64,000 nucleotides of DNA, taken from Ailanthus altissimus. Its lineage: Eukaryota > Streptophyta > Magnoliopsida > Sapindales > Simaroubaceae. Positions 1 to 12,297 of the stretch are shown in pieces. The position numbers and the translations under genes are program-made. The notes beneath the pieces were generated by a model. That model made no database searches, was not told the DNA's origin, and worked only from the letters and a program-made list of their open reading frames with translations. Where the stretch lies: positions 19,610,001 through 19,674,000 of the forward strand of contig OX327712.1 of assembly GCA_946807835.1 (NCBI GenBank). Reading direction: 5' to 3'. Numbering within the stretch: position 1 is the stretch's first letter; every line of letters starts with the position of its first letter.

Positions 1-495
1 GTTATAATTTGTTGCTGCTGCTGGCATAGAAAAAAAGATAGTAACAAATTCAAATGGAATTTTGCAAAAGTTGAAATTTGGTTACTTGTGTGGATTACAA
101 CATTGGACCATTAATAGTGGTCCTTGGGGGAACAAATTCACTTTAAAGTTAGCATTGGAACCTTATCAAGTTTTTTGCCAACACAATGTTTATATATATA
201 TATAAAATGATCTAATGATTTATGTAAATTATTATATAGTAAGTAATATTATTATATATTATTTTTTATAATTTTTGTACAGTTTATAATATATTATAAA
301 ATATTGTTACTTGTTTAAAAATTTACTATTTAGTAAATTATCTAACCCATTAAATTAATTTTCTCTTTTTCTCTCTAATATATATTTATTTATTAAAAAA
401 AAAGAATGAATTATTGAGCAAAAATTGGAGGATTGAGTTTCTTTACAAGGTGATAATTAATATGAGATGTAACAGACTCTATTCAAATACAATTA
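1..495. other. AT-rich intergenic DNA, no gene seen
   Basis: No coding frame of note. It contains a short TA run near 190-205 and AT-rich sequence leading up to the solo LTR that starts at 496. The first 180 bases are less AT-biased, but I could not assign them to a gene. Confidence 0.6.
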
Positions 496-1331
496 CGTTG
501 AGGGAGAAAACATCATTCTTTCCGTGAGATTATGTTAAAACGAAAAATTTTAAGTTCAATCTTGAACCTTAATTTTTATGTGCAGCGGAATAACTTATAT
601 ATCAAGTAAAATAGAAAGAATTCAAAGCAGAAAATAAAAATCACAACACAATCACTTACATGGTTTGGCTAATTGCCTACGTTCACGGTGGATTTAAGGA
701 TCCTAACCTTTCTTATTAACTCCCTAAAGATTTTACAAGGAAAACCCAATGAAGAACCCTCAAAAGAACCTAGTGTTTAGTATACCCTTACTCTACCACG
801 AATAATGAACACCCAAACGATGGTTCCACTTAAGCGCACACAAACACTTAGTATCTACCTAGTTTTTCTCCTCTCTTAGAGTCTCTCTTTAATGCTTGAT
901 CTTAACTAAAGGGTTTTCAAGTATTTATATAAGGGTTATTTCATGCTTACTAACCCTATTTTTTATTGGAGTAACAATCCACTTGTTTTGAAAGTTTTAA
1001 ACTTCCCAAAACTCAAAATCTAAATAAAAAATAGAATATCTCCCTGTTTTGGTGTCGCGATGCTGAGCCTTAACGAGTCCAGCGCTATGGTGTTAGAAAA
1101 TTATTGCTATGATGCTAAGGTTCTAGTTTGGGCGTCGTGACGCTCCCCCTTATTTTAACTTTGTGCTTTTTCTCATTTTTTAGTGTTTTCGAGTCCCAAT
1201 TTATTTTTTCTTTCATATCTTAAACTTTTTTATACGTATCTCATACATTTTAAATTAATTGTGATTCTCTTTTTTAATATCCATCTCTATTCTTGTTTAA
1301 ATAAAATTGTTAAATTACCATATCTTTAACA
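496..1331 (-). mobile_element. Solo LTR, Copia type, minus strand
   Basis: Read on the minus strand, this stretch aligns end to end by eye with the LTRs at 9053-9844 and 11308-12157: the same start (TGTT-A/G-rich, near 1331), the same central block with the leader AAAGGGTTT, the same R/U5 block (complement of GGATCC-ACCGTGGACGTAGGC) at about 660-705, and the same end (CCCTCAACG complement at 496-504). Flanking 5-mers AATTA (491-495) and AATCA (1332-1336) match at 4 of 5 positions, as an old target-site duplication would. No internal region is attached, so it is a solo LTR. It is more diverged than the pair at 9053/11308, with many C-to-T/G-to-A differences, so it is probably an older insertion. 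Confidence 0.8.
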
Positions 1332-3789
1332 AATCATTTGAGTAAACTAAATCATATTTTGCTAGTTTAGCAACCGGCCGATTGAAATCTCGGAGAATAA
1401 ATAAAACTTTTGAAAATTGAAGAGAGGTAGAATGTTTGATATGTTTTCTACTACTAACCCTAATTAAAAAAAAGAAGAAAATAACTTAATTGATGTATAT
1501 TAGTAATAAATGATTTAATAGTTGACATTACTTACCTTAAAATGTTATGGTGCCTGACATTACTAAAAGTTAAAACTTTTTTTTTAGTAGAATTATTGTG
1601 TAAGCTGCGTTTAACTGAGAATAAAAATGTATAGCATTTACCAAAGTATTAAAATGGGTTCTTTTGTCATAAATATTTCTTAATTAATATATCATTTGCC
1701 AACAATGTATGTGAAAATGAAAATGGTTCTGTTATCCTTTTGCATCTGCTAGTGTTAATACAACTCTTCTCTTGCTTCAATCTTTTAGCAGCCAAGTGGC
1801 AATATCATTCATGATTTATAATTTTTTTTAATTTTCCCAATGCAATGAAAATATAATATTTCTTTTTTGCTTGAATCATGATCATCTTTTAATATTACAT
1901 GGTTTTAGAAGAATCAAATTCTCACTATTTTATTGGATTTTATTACTCTATTTAACTTTTTTTATTCAATATTATAATTTAAGATAATGATATGTTTGTA
2001 TAATTTGGATACAAATTATATTTTCTTAATTGATATGGTATTTGGCGGTGTCTATTATTGTGACTGTCGTATAACTATCAGTTAATAAAAATTAAAATAT
2101 TGATAAATACTTAATATTTAGTAATTATTAATTAATGACATATTAATTAGGTTATATAATGTGTATCTTAATTTTGTAATTTTAGCAAAATTATAGGTAA
2201 TATTATCCGATAGAACCAATTAATGATCAAAGCTAATGGTAGAGCAAATAAAAGGTATGATAGTTTATTAGTGGATAATGATTGTTGGGTAAAGTATACA
2301 AAATTTGCTTGACCTTAAGCATTATGATGATCCTAAATTTGGAATGAAAATTAATGATTTTTTTTAAGGGTGGGGTTACTTACACTTTAAAAAAATACAT
2401 CAAATTCTTATATAATTTTTTTTTAAATTTGACTTTTATTTTATACACTCTTATAACTGCAAAAATTATCCTCGAACTTATGCAAAAATTATCCTCAACT
2501 CAACCCCTTTTCTAATTTTTGAAAATTTTTATTTTCACTTTACACCCATAAAAATACTTATAACACTAAAACTTTTTTAATGTCAATTTTTCTTTTAAAA
2601 AAATATAATAACTTATTTTATCGTTATAAATAAAAAATTAGATTTTAATGTTTGTTGAAGCACTATTTTTATTTGTGCAGTTCGTTTTTTTTTTTAAATA
2701 AAGACTGAATAAGATACTAATTTTAATACATTTGTTATATATATATATATATATATATTTAAATAATTATTGTTTCTTTTTAAACTTTTTTCATTTGTAA
2801 CCTTTTTGTCCTTTTAGTTCCAGCAATAGCATATTGTTGCTTTTTCTTTTTCAACTTTATTCTTTTTATTCTTTTAACTTTAATAGGTTAAGTTTTTTCT
2901 TTTAGGAAACCAACAATTATTATTATTATTATTTTGACATGAGAAAACCAATAACTAATATTTTTCTTTTCTTTTTCTTTTTAGAACTGCAAAATGCTTG
3001 CAGATTTTTTTCCCTCTTTTTTAAAGTCTTATTTTATTCTATAATAACTTATTGCTTATATTTCGTAAATCAAAACTAATAATCATATACTAGTGAACTT
3101 TTTTTTTCTGTAAATTTTTAATTTCTATTTTTTGCATGTTTCTACTTATTGAAATCTTTTAAAACATTGATTTACTTAATGATGAATTTCGTATTTTTTA
3201 TGAGTAAATATTTGTAGAACTTTATTATTATTTTAACAATAATTAGATTTGATTTTGAGAAAAAAAGTTTAAAATTTAAGTTAATGACTGTTGGTTGAAT
3301 GAGCATGTTATATGAGTGTATAGAGTAATAATTTTACTTTTAATTGTATTAAGTTGATCTTAAAAATAAATTACATTATGGGATTTCTTTAATAAAAAAA
3401 TTTATTAAAAAGAAGGGTGTTCAAATTGCTTTTTAGGACGCAAATAGCACCACCTTTTTTTCATTTTAAACTTTAGAAAATTTATAATTAATTTAATTTG
3501 GTTTAATTAAGTATTGGGTGCTTATAATAATAATATATTGTATGATGATTATGATAAATTATTTTATATAAAAACAAATTTTCTTTTTTTTTTCTCTCTA
3601 AAAAAAATAGTTTTACAATCTCACATTAGTAATAGTACTAATAAAATCTGTGAATAGTAAATATTATTGTGTGCTTAACATTTTATATCATTAGTTTTAC
3701 ATTAATGATATCATTTCTAAAATTATAATAACGTTAAAATTCTTTAAATATGGTATCATAATCAATTCTTTTTTTGGATGTGATTATCT
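1332..3789. other. AT-rich intergenic DNA
   Basis: About 2.4 kb of strongly AT-rich sequence with homopolymer runs and a TA microsatellite at about 2735-2757. I see no gene, RNA gene or structured element in it. Confidence 0.6.
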
Positions 3790-4605
3790 TTTAGAACAAA
3801 TGATATTCACACCTTAAATGTATTGTTTAATACTTAACTACACCCTCACAATTTTAATAATATTCATCTACACTCCTAATACAAGAGTATTACAATAAAT
3901 TGATATAGTATCCATCATAAACAGTATCCCGCCATCGCTAGTTGAACTGAACGGGTCATTGGTAGATACTGTTCTACTGGCTGACAATCACTATTTATGT
4001 GAACAGTGTCACCATGTACTATTCAGTGAAACCACCATTTCGATGCTCGAATTTGTAGTTTCCATAACTTGGAGCACTTGAATCAATCTACAACAGGAGT
4101 AGAGAATGCCACAGGTGGGGAGAAAACACAAGCTTCGAATGGCCTTTGTAGGCTGCACTTACACAAGTTCTCTATTATAACGTAGTCGTAACCTGTTATG
4201 GAAAGGCTTTATAAGCGAAACTGGCTGCTGCAGGAAAAATGGTGACGATTTTCTACAAAATTTCACAAAATAGTGTGTGCATAGCACTGTTCACATATAT
4301 AGTACCATACGTGAACAGTATTTGTTGCGGCATATTCTATTTACAGCGAACAATCATCGCAAATAGTACCCATACTATTCATATATGATACTATTCATGT
4401 AAACAGTGACTATTTGTCAGCATAACAGTATCTACAGGTGATTGATTTCAGTCGACTAGTGGCGGCATGATATTATTTATGATGGACACTATATTAATTT
4501 ATTGTAATACCCTTATGTTAGAGATGTAAACAAGTATTATTAAAACTATGGAGATGTAATTAGATATTAAATAATATTTTGGAGTATGGATATTCTTTGC
4601 TTTAT
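3790..4605. mobile_element. Foldback / long-TIR MITE (Mutator-like?)
   Basis: The left arm (about 3795-4025) and the reverse complement of the right arm (about 4365-4603) align over more than 200 bp: both carry TTAATAATA, GTATTACAATAAATT, ATATAGT-x-TCCATCATAAA, GTAGATACTGTT and CTGACAA in the same order. The middle (about 4030-4360) contains several copies of TGAACAGT/ACTGTTCA and TACTATTCA in both orientations. No transposase frame is present, so the element is non-autonomous. Long TIRs suggest a MULE or foldback class; I could not fix the exact ends or a target-site duplication by eye. Confidence 0.75.
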
Positions 4606-7240
4606 ATTTTATTAATCTTTACTAATAAGGTTTTTGAAGAACATGCTTGATAGTTCATAGTGGTGCACCCATTAATCATAGAAAGGGATAAGCAATCATT
4701 AGTAATTACATGATTTCTAAGAGAGACATTAAAGAAAAGATTGATGAATTGATTTGGTATGTCTTTGAACATTTATAGGATTTGCTAATTATTGTACTTT
4801 AACAGTGTTTAAGGTTACCCCTACCACACTTTAATGCATTTTTTTAATAGAAATTATATATATCATTGATGATAAATATGAAAGATAAGACATAAAGAGG
4901 TTTTGATATTACAATTAGAGAATTATAAGAATTTATAAGTATATTTACACATTGACGAGTATCCAAACCTTACCCCTTACATTGAAATGGAATAATATTA
5001 TCTCTAATTGAGAAACAAACCTTAAATCTAGGGAAATCAACCCTTTCAAAGAAAGGAGATCCTACCCTAACAAAAAGGAATAAAAGACTTTGTAAGAGCA
5101 ATTAGGAACCCTCACGTAGAAGGGGGTAATACACAAACCGTCACATAAATCTATACATCCTCCACCATTACAGTAAAACCAGTTCAATTGGTAAGCAAAA
5201 ACCCACCACTTTGATGCTTAATATCTCACACTTAATTATGTTATGCAAATATAACTTTATATTTGTGTTGAACTTTTATGTTAAACATTTCAACTACTTT
5301 TGTGTAACACCATTTCAAATTTAATGTTGAAATGACATTTCTTTATAAATACAAAAGTTTATAGGTACTTGTATCAATATTTCAGTGGTATGGTAGATAT
5401 TGATTTTGTCAAAAGTGGGTATTCATCCATAATGTTTTTGGGGAAAATAGATTGAAGTAATTTGGCAACCGATGCAACCTCTAATGATGCTCCACTAAAG
5501 GAAGGCATTGCAAGCATGTTGATGATAAGATTTGGGTTTTAATATGAAAAGGATGCTTACAAGAACTCCATAAACGGCATATTTAATTGGGTTTTGAAAT
5601 ATTTTTTGCTTTAGTAGAATTGACTTGTGATATGCTTTGTGTGCTCCTTTTTTTGACATTAATATTTGCTTTTCCTTAATCAAAGTGACGTTTGCACCAA
5701 TAATTCAACATGGAGTATTGGCCTAAACTTAATTATATGCCACATTGTAGTCAATTTGAGATGCTTTCGGGAAACTTATTATCAACTTCATCATCATAAT
5801 GATAAGATATCTAAAATAAAATAAAATCAAAACAAGATTCGCCACAATGATACATGTTGTAATCCAACAAAATTCTTTGATTTTAAATCTAAAAGTCGTG
5901 TATAGTTCGAGGGCTCTCTCTAGTACAGGCCAGCCTTGCAATTTTTTTAATTTAATTTTATATTTTTTTGTTGCACATTCTAAATTATTTTATTATATTT
6001 CTAAAATATAACACATAAATTAAAATTTTAACTAACATATATATATATATATATATAAGTTAAGAAACGTAATAAATATGATGCAAGATTATAATTTTAT
6101 GGATTTATCAAGTTGTAATAATTTTATATTTGTAAATTTACGTTTTTTTTGCCTTTACACTTGATCTCTTGTGTTAGTGTATGATAATTAAAAAATAAAT
6201 TTTTTATTAGATTTAATAACAATGATATTTATTTTTTATAATAATTTTTTTGATTGTGTATCTATGTTTTATTTTAATATTTGTCGATTGTTTTAATTTA
6301 ATATTATTTTAAGTCTTTTATTTTTTATATTGTGCAACTTAAATCTAAATCTAAGTGGATACTTTACTAGTTTAAGTCTTTTTTAAATTGTTGATTTTAA
6401 TTTATAATATGTGTCTGCTTTATGATAAAGTAGAACAAGTTTACTTAGAGGTTGTTTTATTGTGGTCAACTTACTTGGTGTAATTTTAATTGAAAAAAGT
6501 TGATTATTGAAGTAAAGAATTAAAATAGCTAAAGATAGAATATTTAAAATATGTGCATGTATATAAATGATATTTTTTGTGTTAATTTTTGTATGTAAAA
6601 ATATTTATTATGCATCAATAAAATTAAATTAATACATACATAATTCATATTCTGTGTTGATATTATATACAAAAATTTTCATTATGAATCAGGAAAATTA
6701 AATCGATAGATATATAGATGGTATTTGTTATGTTGATTCTCAAAAATAATTTTTTTTATTATGCATTAATAAAATTAAATTAATAGATCTTATAATAAAA
6801 ACGAGTAGGTGTAGTTATAGTTAAAAGTATATTAGTTATTGTATCAATTTATTTTATTAATGAAAGTTTTTTTTGGAAGAGTAAATTATGTATTATATTA
6901 ATAAGATACGACGAATTTGAAGTGTGTTTGTCAATTTGAAGTCCGCAATTGCAGCAAAAATAATCATGGCACCAAATCCATTTCTTCAAGCCTTCTAGAA
7001 ATGAAATCCAGCAAATTCTATCTTCCGAGTAGCCAATCCGCAATCATGACTTTTAATTATTTTATCTTGATAATTGGTTGTCAAAGCACATTAATGCTAC
7101 CAAATATTAAATTAAATTCTTTCTTCAACAAACAAAGCAACTATCAGATAATAGTAGGATTGAGATTAATTTTCCTAGAATGAAGATATGGTTCCTCTCC
7201 ATGCATATTCTAGGACATGAAACACAATTATTTTGTAATA
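4606..7240. other. Intergenic DNA with unclassified repeat-like stretches
   Basis: Mostly AT-rich. The stretch at 4940-5200 has LTR-leader-like composition but no partner in the window. Short open frames near 5495-5941 and 6849-7183 show no recognisable domain. A TA microsatellite lies at 6036-6057. No gene is supported. Confidence 0.5.
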
Positions 7241-8059
7241 TTGTAAATTGGTATTTCAAAATTATATTTAAGTTTAATTTTAAAAATTAGTATTTCAAAA
7301 TCATATTTAAGTAATTTTAAGTTGAAGACTAATGCATAATAGATATGAAATTAATGACGCATTAAATGAACAAAAAAATGATGAAAACAAAAAATTAGAA
7401 ACAAGAATGGTTGTAAAGCATGTTAAAGACATTTCCAAGCCTTGAGGCCGCGACACTAGCCTTTGTACACCACCTCAAAATCGCACTAACACCACGGCAC
7501 CAGCTTTCGGGTATTTTTTAAATTTGAGCTGATGGCATTTCTAAGTTAGTTTTGGACTTTCTAAATATATTGACTCTTATTACAACTAGAAATAAAGTTT
7601 CTATGACGTTTTGAAGTCTATATAAATATTTATAAATCAATTAGATTGTTAAACATCAAAGCATCATCAAGAGAAAGAATAAAAAACTTAAAGAGCAAGA
7701 GAGAATAGAGAACTTAGGGAGCAAGAGAGAATAGAGGACTTAGGGAGCGCTTGAGAGCATAGTGTGCAAGAGAGTGCTGTATAGATCCTTGAGAGCTCTG
7801 GCAATTGGGTATTCCTTGTAATATTTTGTGAGAGATCTTTGTGAATTGAGTAATAAAATAAACTAAGATCCCGTGATCTACCTTGGACGTAGGCATTTGT
7901 TGTCGAACTATTTAAATTTTTTGTGTCTTGTGTGTGATTGTTTATCTCTTTATATGTGAGTGTGTTTGTGTTTTTTTTCTTTCTAATTCTTGATCAATTG
8001 TAAATAAATACTTCTACAAAGTACCTAAGTTCTTAGAGAGTATGATAAAAATTCAAACA
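7241..8059 (+). repeat. 5' LTR of outer (older) Copia element
   Basis: Pairs with 12298-13047: both contain TTTCTAAGTTAGTTTT-type, CAACTAGAAATA, GAGAGAATAGAGA, GTGTTGTATAGAT-like and GAATTGAGTAATAAAA blocks in the same order. It ends in CA at 8058-8059, followed two bases later by a tRNA-Met-type primer binding site. The start is approximate, because a short tandem duplication of the first about 40 bp blurs it. The flank TAATA before it resembles TAATG after the 3' LTR (13048-13052). Confidence 0.8.
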
Positions 8060-8061
8060 AG

Positions 8062-8073
8062 TGGTATCAAAGT
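8062..8073 (+). promoter_or_regulatory. Primer binding site of the outer Copia element
   Basis: TGGTATCAAAGT, two bases after the LTR end, is one or two changes from TGGTATCAGAGC, the usual plant Copia site complementary to initiator tRNA-Met. Confidence 0.8.
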
Positions 8074-8089
8074 ATAGGTTATTCGATTA

Positions 8090-9052
8090 TGGCTACTCAC
8101 GAATATGAAGTTGAAAAGTTCAATAGGAAGAATAATTTCAATTCGTGGAAAACGAAGATTATGGCTATACTAATGTGTTAATGGTTAAATTCATTTCTTA
8201 AAGAGACTCAAACAACGACCAATAAAGAGAAGAAATCTGTGACATCTAAATTTGAATTTAATCGAGAAATCATTCAGAAGAAAGTCTATAGTATTATTGT
8301 TCTGTCATTGAGTGATAAAGTTTTGAGGGAGGTGGCTAGAGATAACATAACAATTAGTCTTTAGAAGAAGTTTAATGAATTATACATGACGAAGTCTTTA
8401 GCGAATCATCTACATATAAAGAAGTAGTGAAAATTAAGAAAAAAAAACCCAAAAGGATTACCACTGCCACTGCTTGCTCGTTGCTAATCTTGTTCATACT
8501 GTTGTAGGTTTATTAGTGGGAATAGGCGATCTAATTGTCTATGGCTAAAAGAACTTCAATTAAAGACCACATCGACATTTTTAATAAGATTATCATAGAT
8601 CTTAAGATGATTGATATCCAGATAGAAGATAAAGGTAAGCCAATCATCTTGTTCTATTCTATACCTCCAAATAAATTTATGGAGTTACTTGATGTAAGCT
8701 ATGTTCATATTGTTAAAAGGATCTTGATATTCCCAGGAGTGCTAGATTAAATTGGATGTTCGTAATGAAGGTATTTAAAAGGTTTATAGTGATTGTGAAA
8801 GGTGAAAAGCACAATGAGTTGCATGTGCTGGATGAGAATGCTGTGAGTGACTTAACGTGGGTGTTAAAAGAATACAGACCAAGAAGCAACATTGGAGATT
8901 ACCTCACTGCTGTAATAGAGGTTGAAAGAGAAGGTATGGTAAAGGCGCTGTGGGTAGAAATAAGTTTCAGCCATCAAAGCATTATGATAGAGTCAAGAGT
9001 GATACTAGAGATTACAATACAAAGGCTATTTAAGGAAAAATGCATTCGAATC
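8090..9052 (+). pseudogene. Copia gag relic (UBN2 type)
   Basis: Starting with ATG at 8090, the translation has the opening typical of Copia gag of this lineage (E-VEKFNRKNNFNSW-KIMAIL) and the YxxKSLxNxL block near 8385, the same layout as the better preserved gag at 9897. It is broken by in-frame stops (near 8178 and 8361), a foreign-looking about 90 bp stretch at 8430-8530 and frameshifts; the gag frame resumes at about 8538-8720 (IKDHIDIFNKII, then SIPPNKF). The nested element interrupts it at 9052. Confidence 0.8.
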
Positions 9053-9844
9053 TGTTGGAAAATTGGTGATTCAACAATCTTGGTTGGACAAGAATTGAAA
9101 TAAATACCAAAGTAGAGAGTCACAATAAGTTTAGAACGTGTGGGACACATATGGAGAAGTCTAAGATGTGTGGGACATGAAAGGGGAAGTGAAATGGGAC
9201 TTGAAGAAACGAAGGAAACGAAGGAAAGATGCGAGAGGTGCCACAGAGGCTGAGTGCCGTGGCGGTGGGCATGAGAATGACCAGTGTCACGGTACCCAAG
9301 GATGAGCGCCGCGGTGCTAGACGCGTCAGGATGGCTGTTTTTCATTCGAATTTTGAGTTTTGGGAAGTTTTGGACTTCCAAAACAAGTGGACTCTTACTC
9401 CAACAAGGAATAAAGTTAATAGGCACGAAATACAGCCTATATAAACACTTGTAAACCCTTTAGTTGAGATTAAGCATTAAGAGAGACTCTAAGAGAGGGG
9501 AAGAACTGGGTGGAACCATCGTTTGGGTGATCATTACTCATGGTAGAGCAAGGGTTTACTAAACATTAGGTCATTTTGAGGGTTCTTCATTGTGTTTTTC
9601 TTGTAAAATCTCTAGGGAGTTAATAAGAGAGGTTAGGATCCTTAGATCCACCATGGATGTAGGCAATTGGCCGAACCACGTAAGGTTATGTTGTGCTTTT
9701 TTATATTCTACTTTGAATTCTTGTTATCTATTGCTTGATTAACAGGTTATTCCGCTACGCAAAGAGGTTAGATTCTAGGTCGGACTTTAGGTTCCTTACT
9801 TCAATATAACCTCGAGAGGGATAATGGCGTTTCCTCCCTCAACG
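9053..9844 (+). repeat. 5' LTR of inner (younger) Copia element
   Basis: Begins TGTTGGAAAATTGG as does the 3' LTR at 11308. It ends CAACG at 9844 where the 3' copy ends CAACA, a single A-to-G change in the terminal CA. It contains a GC-rich tract at 9228-9330 and the R/U5 block at about 9640-9680. It is shorter than the 3' LTR by small indels, chiefly in the GC-rich tract. Confidence 0.92.
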
Positions 9845-9847
9845 AAC

Positions 9848-9859
9848 TGGTATCAGAGC
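9848..9859 (+). promoter_or_regulatory. Primer binding site of the inner Copia element
   Basis: TGGTATCAGAGC, complementary to the 3' end of plant initiator tRNA-Met, three bases after the 5' LTR. Confidence 0.92.
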
Positions 9860-9896
9860 TAAAGGTTTGATAATACACACCTGAGGTATTTAAACC

Positions 9897-10976
9897 ATGG
9901 CCGCAATCAATCAAGAAATAGATAAGTTTAATAGGATGAATGACTTTAATCTTTGGAGGAAGAAGGTTATAGCTCTACTAGTAAAGGAAGGGTTAGACTC
10001 AGTCTTGAAGGAAGCCAGCTCCTCAACTAGCAATGAGATTACAACCTCAAAGTACGGGCAGAAAGATTGGGACACGATTCAGAAAAAGGCTCACAGCACT
10101 TTATTCTTGGCATTGAGTGATGATGTACTAAGAGAAGTTGGTGATGAAGAAACCACTTTGAGGTTATGGAAGAGATACGAGGCATTGTACATGAAGAAGT
10201 CTCTTACAAATAGACTTCTTGTGAAAAAGAAACTACATCAGCTAACAATGCATGAAGGAACTTCATTAAAAGCTCACATTGATGAGTTCAACAAGATCAT
10301 CATAAGTCTTGAGCAACTGGGTATCAAGACTAAGGATGAAGACAAGGCCATTATCCTGTTAAGTTCATTGCCAAAGAGCTATGAGAGTTTTATGGATACG
10401 TTGTTATATGGTAAGGAGTCTTTAACGATGAATGACGTCAAGGCATCATTGAACTCAAAAGAATCGACAAAGAGATCTGAGTCCGATAGTGGAGCAGCAT
10501 TGCTTGCACAAGGAAGAAAGAGCAACCAATCAAGGAGGAGATCCAAGAAGTGTTTCCTTTATAATAAAGAATGACACTTTATAAATGATTGCCTGAAATT
10601 AAAAGGCCAAAGAGGGTGGGCTGCAATCGGTTCTGAGGAAGATACTGAAGTTGTAGACACACTGGTAGCCTCAAGGGAAAAGTACGCTGGCAAATGGATA
10701 CTAGATTCGGGGTACAGCGTCCATATGTGTCACGACAGATCGATGTTTACCAACTATAAAGCTAAGAGAAGTAAGGCTCTAATGGAGAATGACATAACTT
10801 GTAAGATCATGGGAGTTGGTGACATAAGGCTGAGGATGCAAGGTGGAGAAACTAGGGACTTACATAGTGTTAGGCATGTTCCTAAATTGATGAGGAACTT
10901 GATATCCCTAGGTAAGTTTGATGAGGAAGGGTATTCAATTAGAGCAAAAAAAGAAAAACTAAAGGTAAAGAAATGA
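9897..10976 (+). pseudogene. Copia gag-protease frame with one internal stop
   Basis: ATG at 9897 opens a 225-residue gag of the UBN2 family (KFNRMNDFNLWRKKV near residue 9; YMKKSLTNRL near residue 97; LPKSYESFM near 158). The CCHC zinc knuckle is damaged: CFLY replaces CFxC and a TGA at 10572-10574 replaces the GH glycine, although the following H and C remain. The same frame continues after the stop to the aspartic protease motif WILDSG at about 10696-10713 and to the conserved HVPKLMRNLISLG block near 10876. It then ends at 10976. After about 11010 nothing of integrase or reverse transcriptase is recognisable. Confidence 0.88.
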
Positions 10977-11307
10977 TGTACAAGGTTTTATGGTAAGAAG
11001 TACAATGGAGGGCTCTATGTGCTTATTAGGATGGCCATGAGTGGCCCAACACAGGGTGTTGGGGTAATGCAGACCACTAGGCAATATCCAAATCGTGCTC
11101 ACCGAGGTGATGAGGGTCGAAAAGGAGTGCAAGGCATCTATACCCTATGCAAGGTGCACGAATACCTTTGGAGACCAAAGTCACTAGCCCGGAGAAAGTT
11201 AAGTCTTGGTGGAGACTTAACTAGACGTAACTCTAGGTGATAGGGTATTGGTGTGGATCAGATCCCAAAGCCTTCTTATTTGGAAGATTTTGAATTAAGG
11301 AATGGTT

Positions 11308-12157
11308 TGTTGGAAAATTGGTGATTCAACAATCTTGGTTGGATAAGAATTGAGATGAATACCAAAGTGGAGAGTCGCAAGAATTCTAGAATGTATGGGA
11401 TACGTATGGAGAAGTCTAGGACGTGTGGGATATGAAAAGGGAAGTAAAACGGGACTCGAAGACACGAAAAAAATGAAGAAAAAACGCGGGAGGTGCCACT
11501 AGGGCTGAGCGCCACGGTGCCCAGAACAGCAACCCAGCGCTGCGGCGGTGGGCATGAGAAGGGCCAGTGTCGCAGTACCCAGGGATGAGCACCGCGGTGC
11601 CAGACGCGTTAGGATGTCTATTTTTCATCTGAATTTTGAGTTTTGGGAAGTTTTGGACTTCCAAAACAAGTGGACTCTTACTCCAATAAGGAATAAGGTT
11701 AGTAGGCACGAAATACACCCTATATAAACACTTGTAAACCCTTTAGTTGAGATTAAGCATTAAGAGAGACTCTAAGAGAGGGGAAGAACTGGGTAGACAC
11801 TAATTGCTTATGCGCGTTAGGGTGGAATCGTCGTTTGGGTGATCATTGCTCGTAGTAGAGCAAGGGTTCACTAAATATTAGGTCTTTTTGAGAGTTCTTC
11901 ATTGGATTTTTCTTGTAAAATCTCTAGGGAGTTAATAAGAGAGGTTAGGATCCTTGGATCCACCGTGGACGTAGGCAATTGGCCGAACCACATAAGATTG
12001 TGTTGTGCTATTTTATTTTCTGCTTTGGATTTTTGTTATCTTTTGTTTGATTAACAGGTTATTCCGCTGCACAAATAGGTTAGAGTTCTAGGTTAGACTT
12101 TGAGTTCCTCGCTTCAACATAACATCGAGAGGGAGAATGGTGTTTTCTCCCTCAACA
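11308..12157 (+). repeat. 3' LTR of inner Copia element
   Basis: Partner of 9053-9844, TG...CA ends, followed by the target duplication GAATC. It contains a longer GC-rich tract (11487-11610) that includes the 12-bp palindrome GCACCGCGGTGC at 11589-11600. Confidence 0.93.
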
Positions 12158-12297
12158 GAATCTTTAGAGACTGAAGTCACGAGCCTTAGTAGAATAAAGT
12201 CTAAGCAAAAAATTAACTGGAGTTAATGCTAAGTAATTGAGCGTTGACATACATAGATCCTAGAAGGCTTCTTAATAGATTTTAAATCAATAAGAAG

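Larger units (their letters stand above)
9053..12157 (+). mobile_element. Inner Copia retrotransposon, internally deleted, nested
   Basis: Two LTRs (9053-9844 and 11308-12157), a primer binding site, a gag-protease frame and a perfect 5-bp target duplication GAATC (9048-9052 and 12158-12162). The internal part is only about 1.46 kb: integrase, reverse transcriptase and RNase H are absent, so the element is non-autonomous. It inserted into the outer Copia gag region. The clean duplication and the close LTR match suggest that it is clearly younger than its host. Confidence 0.93.

Noticed and set aside
5495..5941. Two short minus-strand frames that might be a gene fragment
   Set aside because: Low-complexity, no domain, no splice structure linking them.
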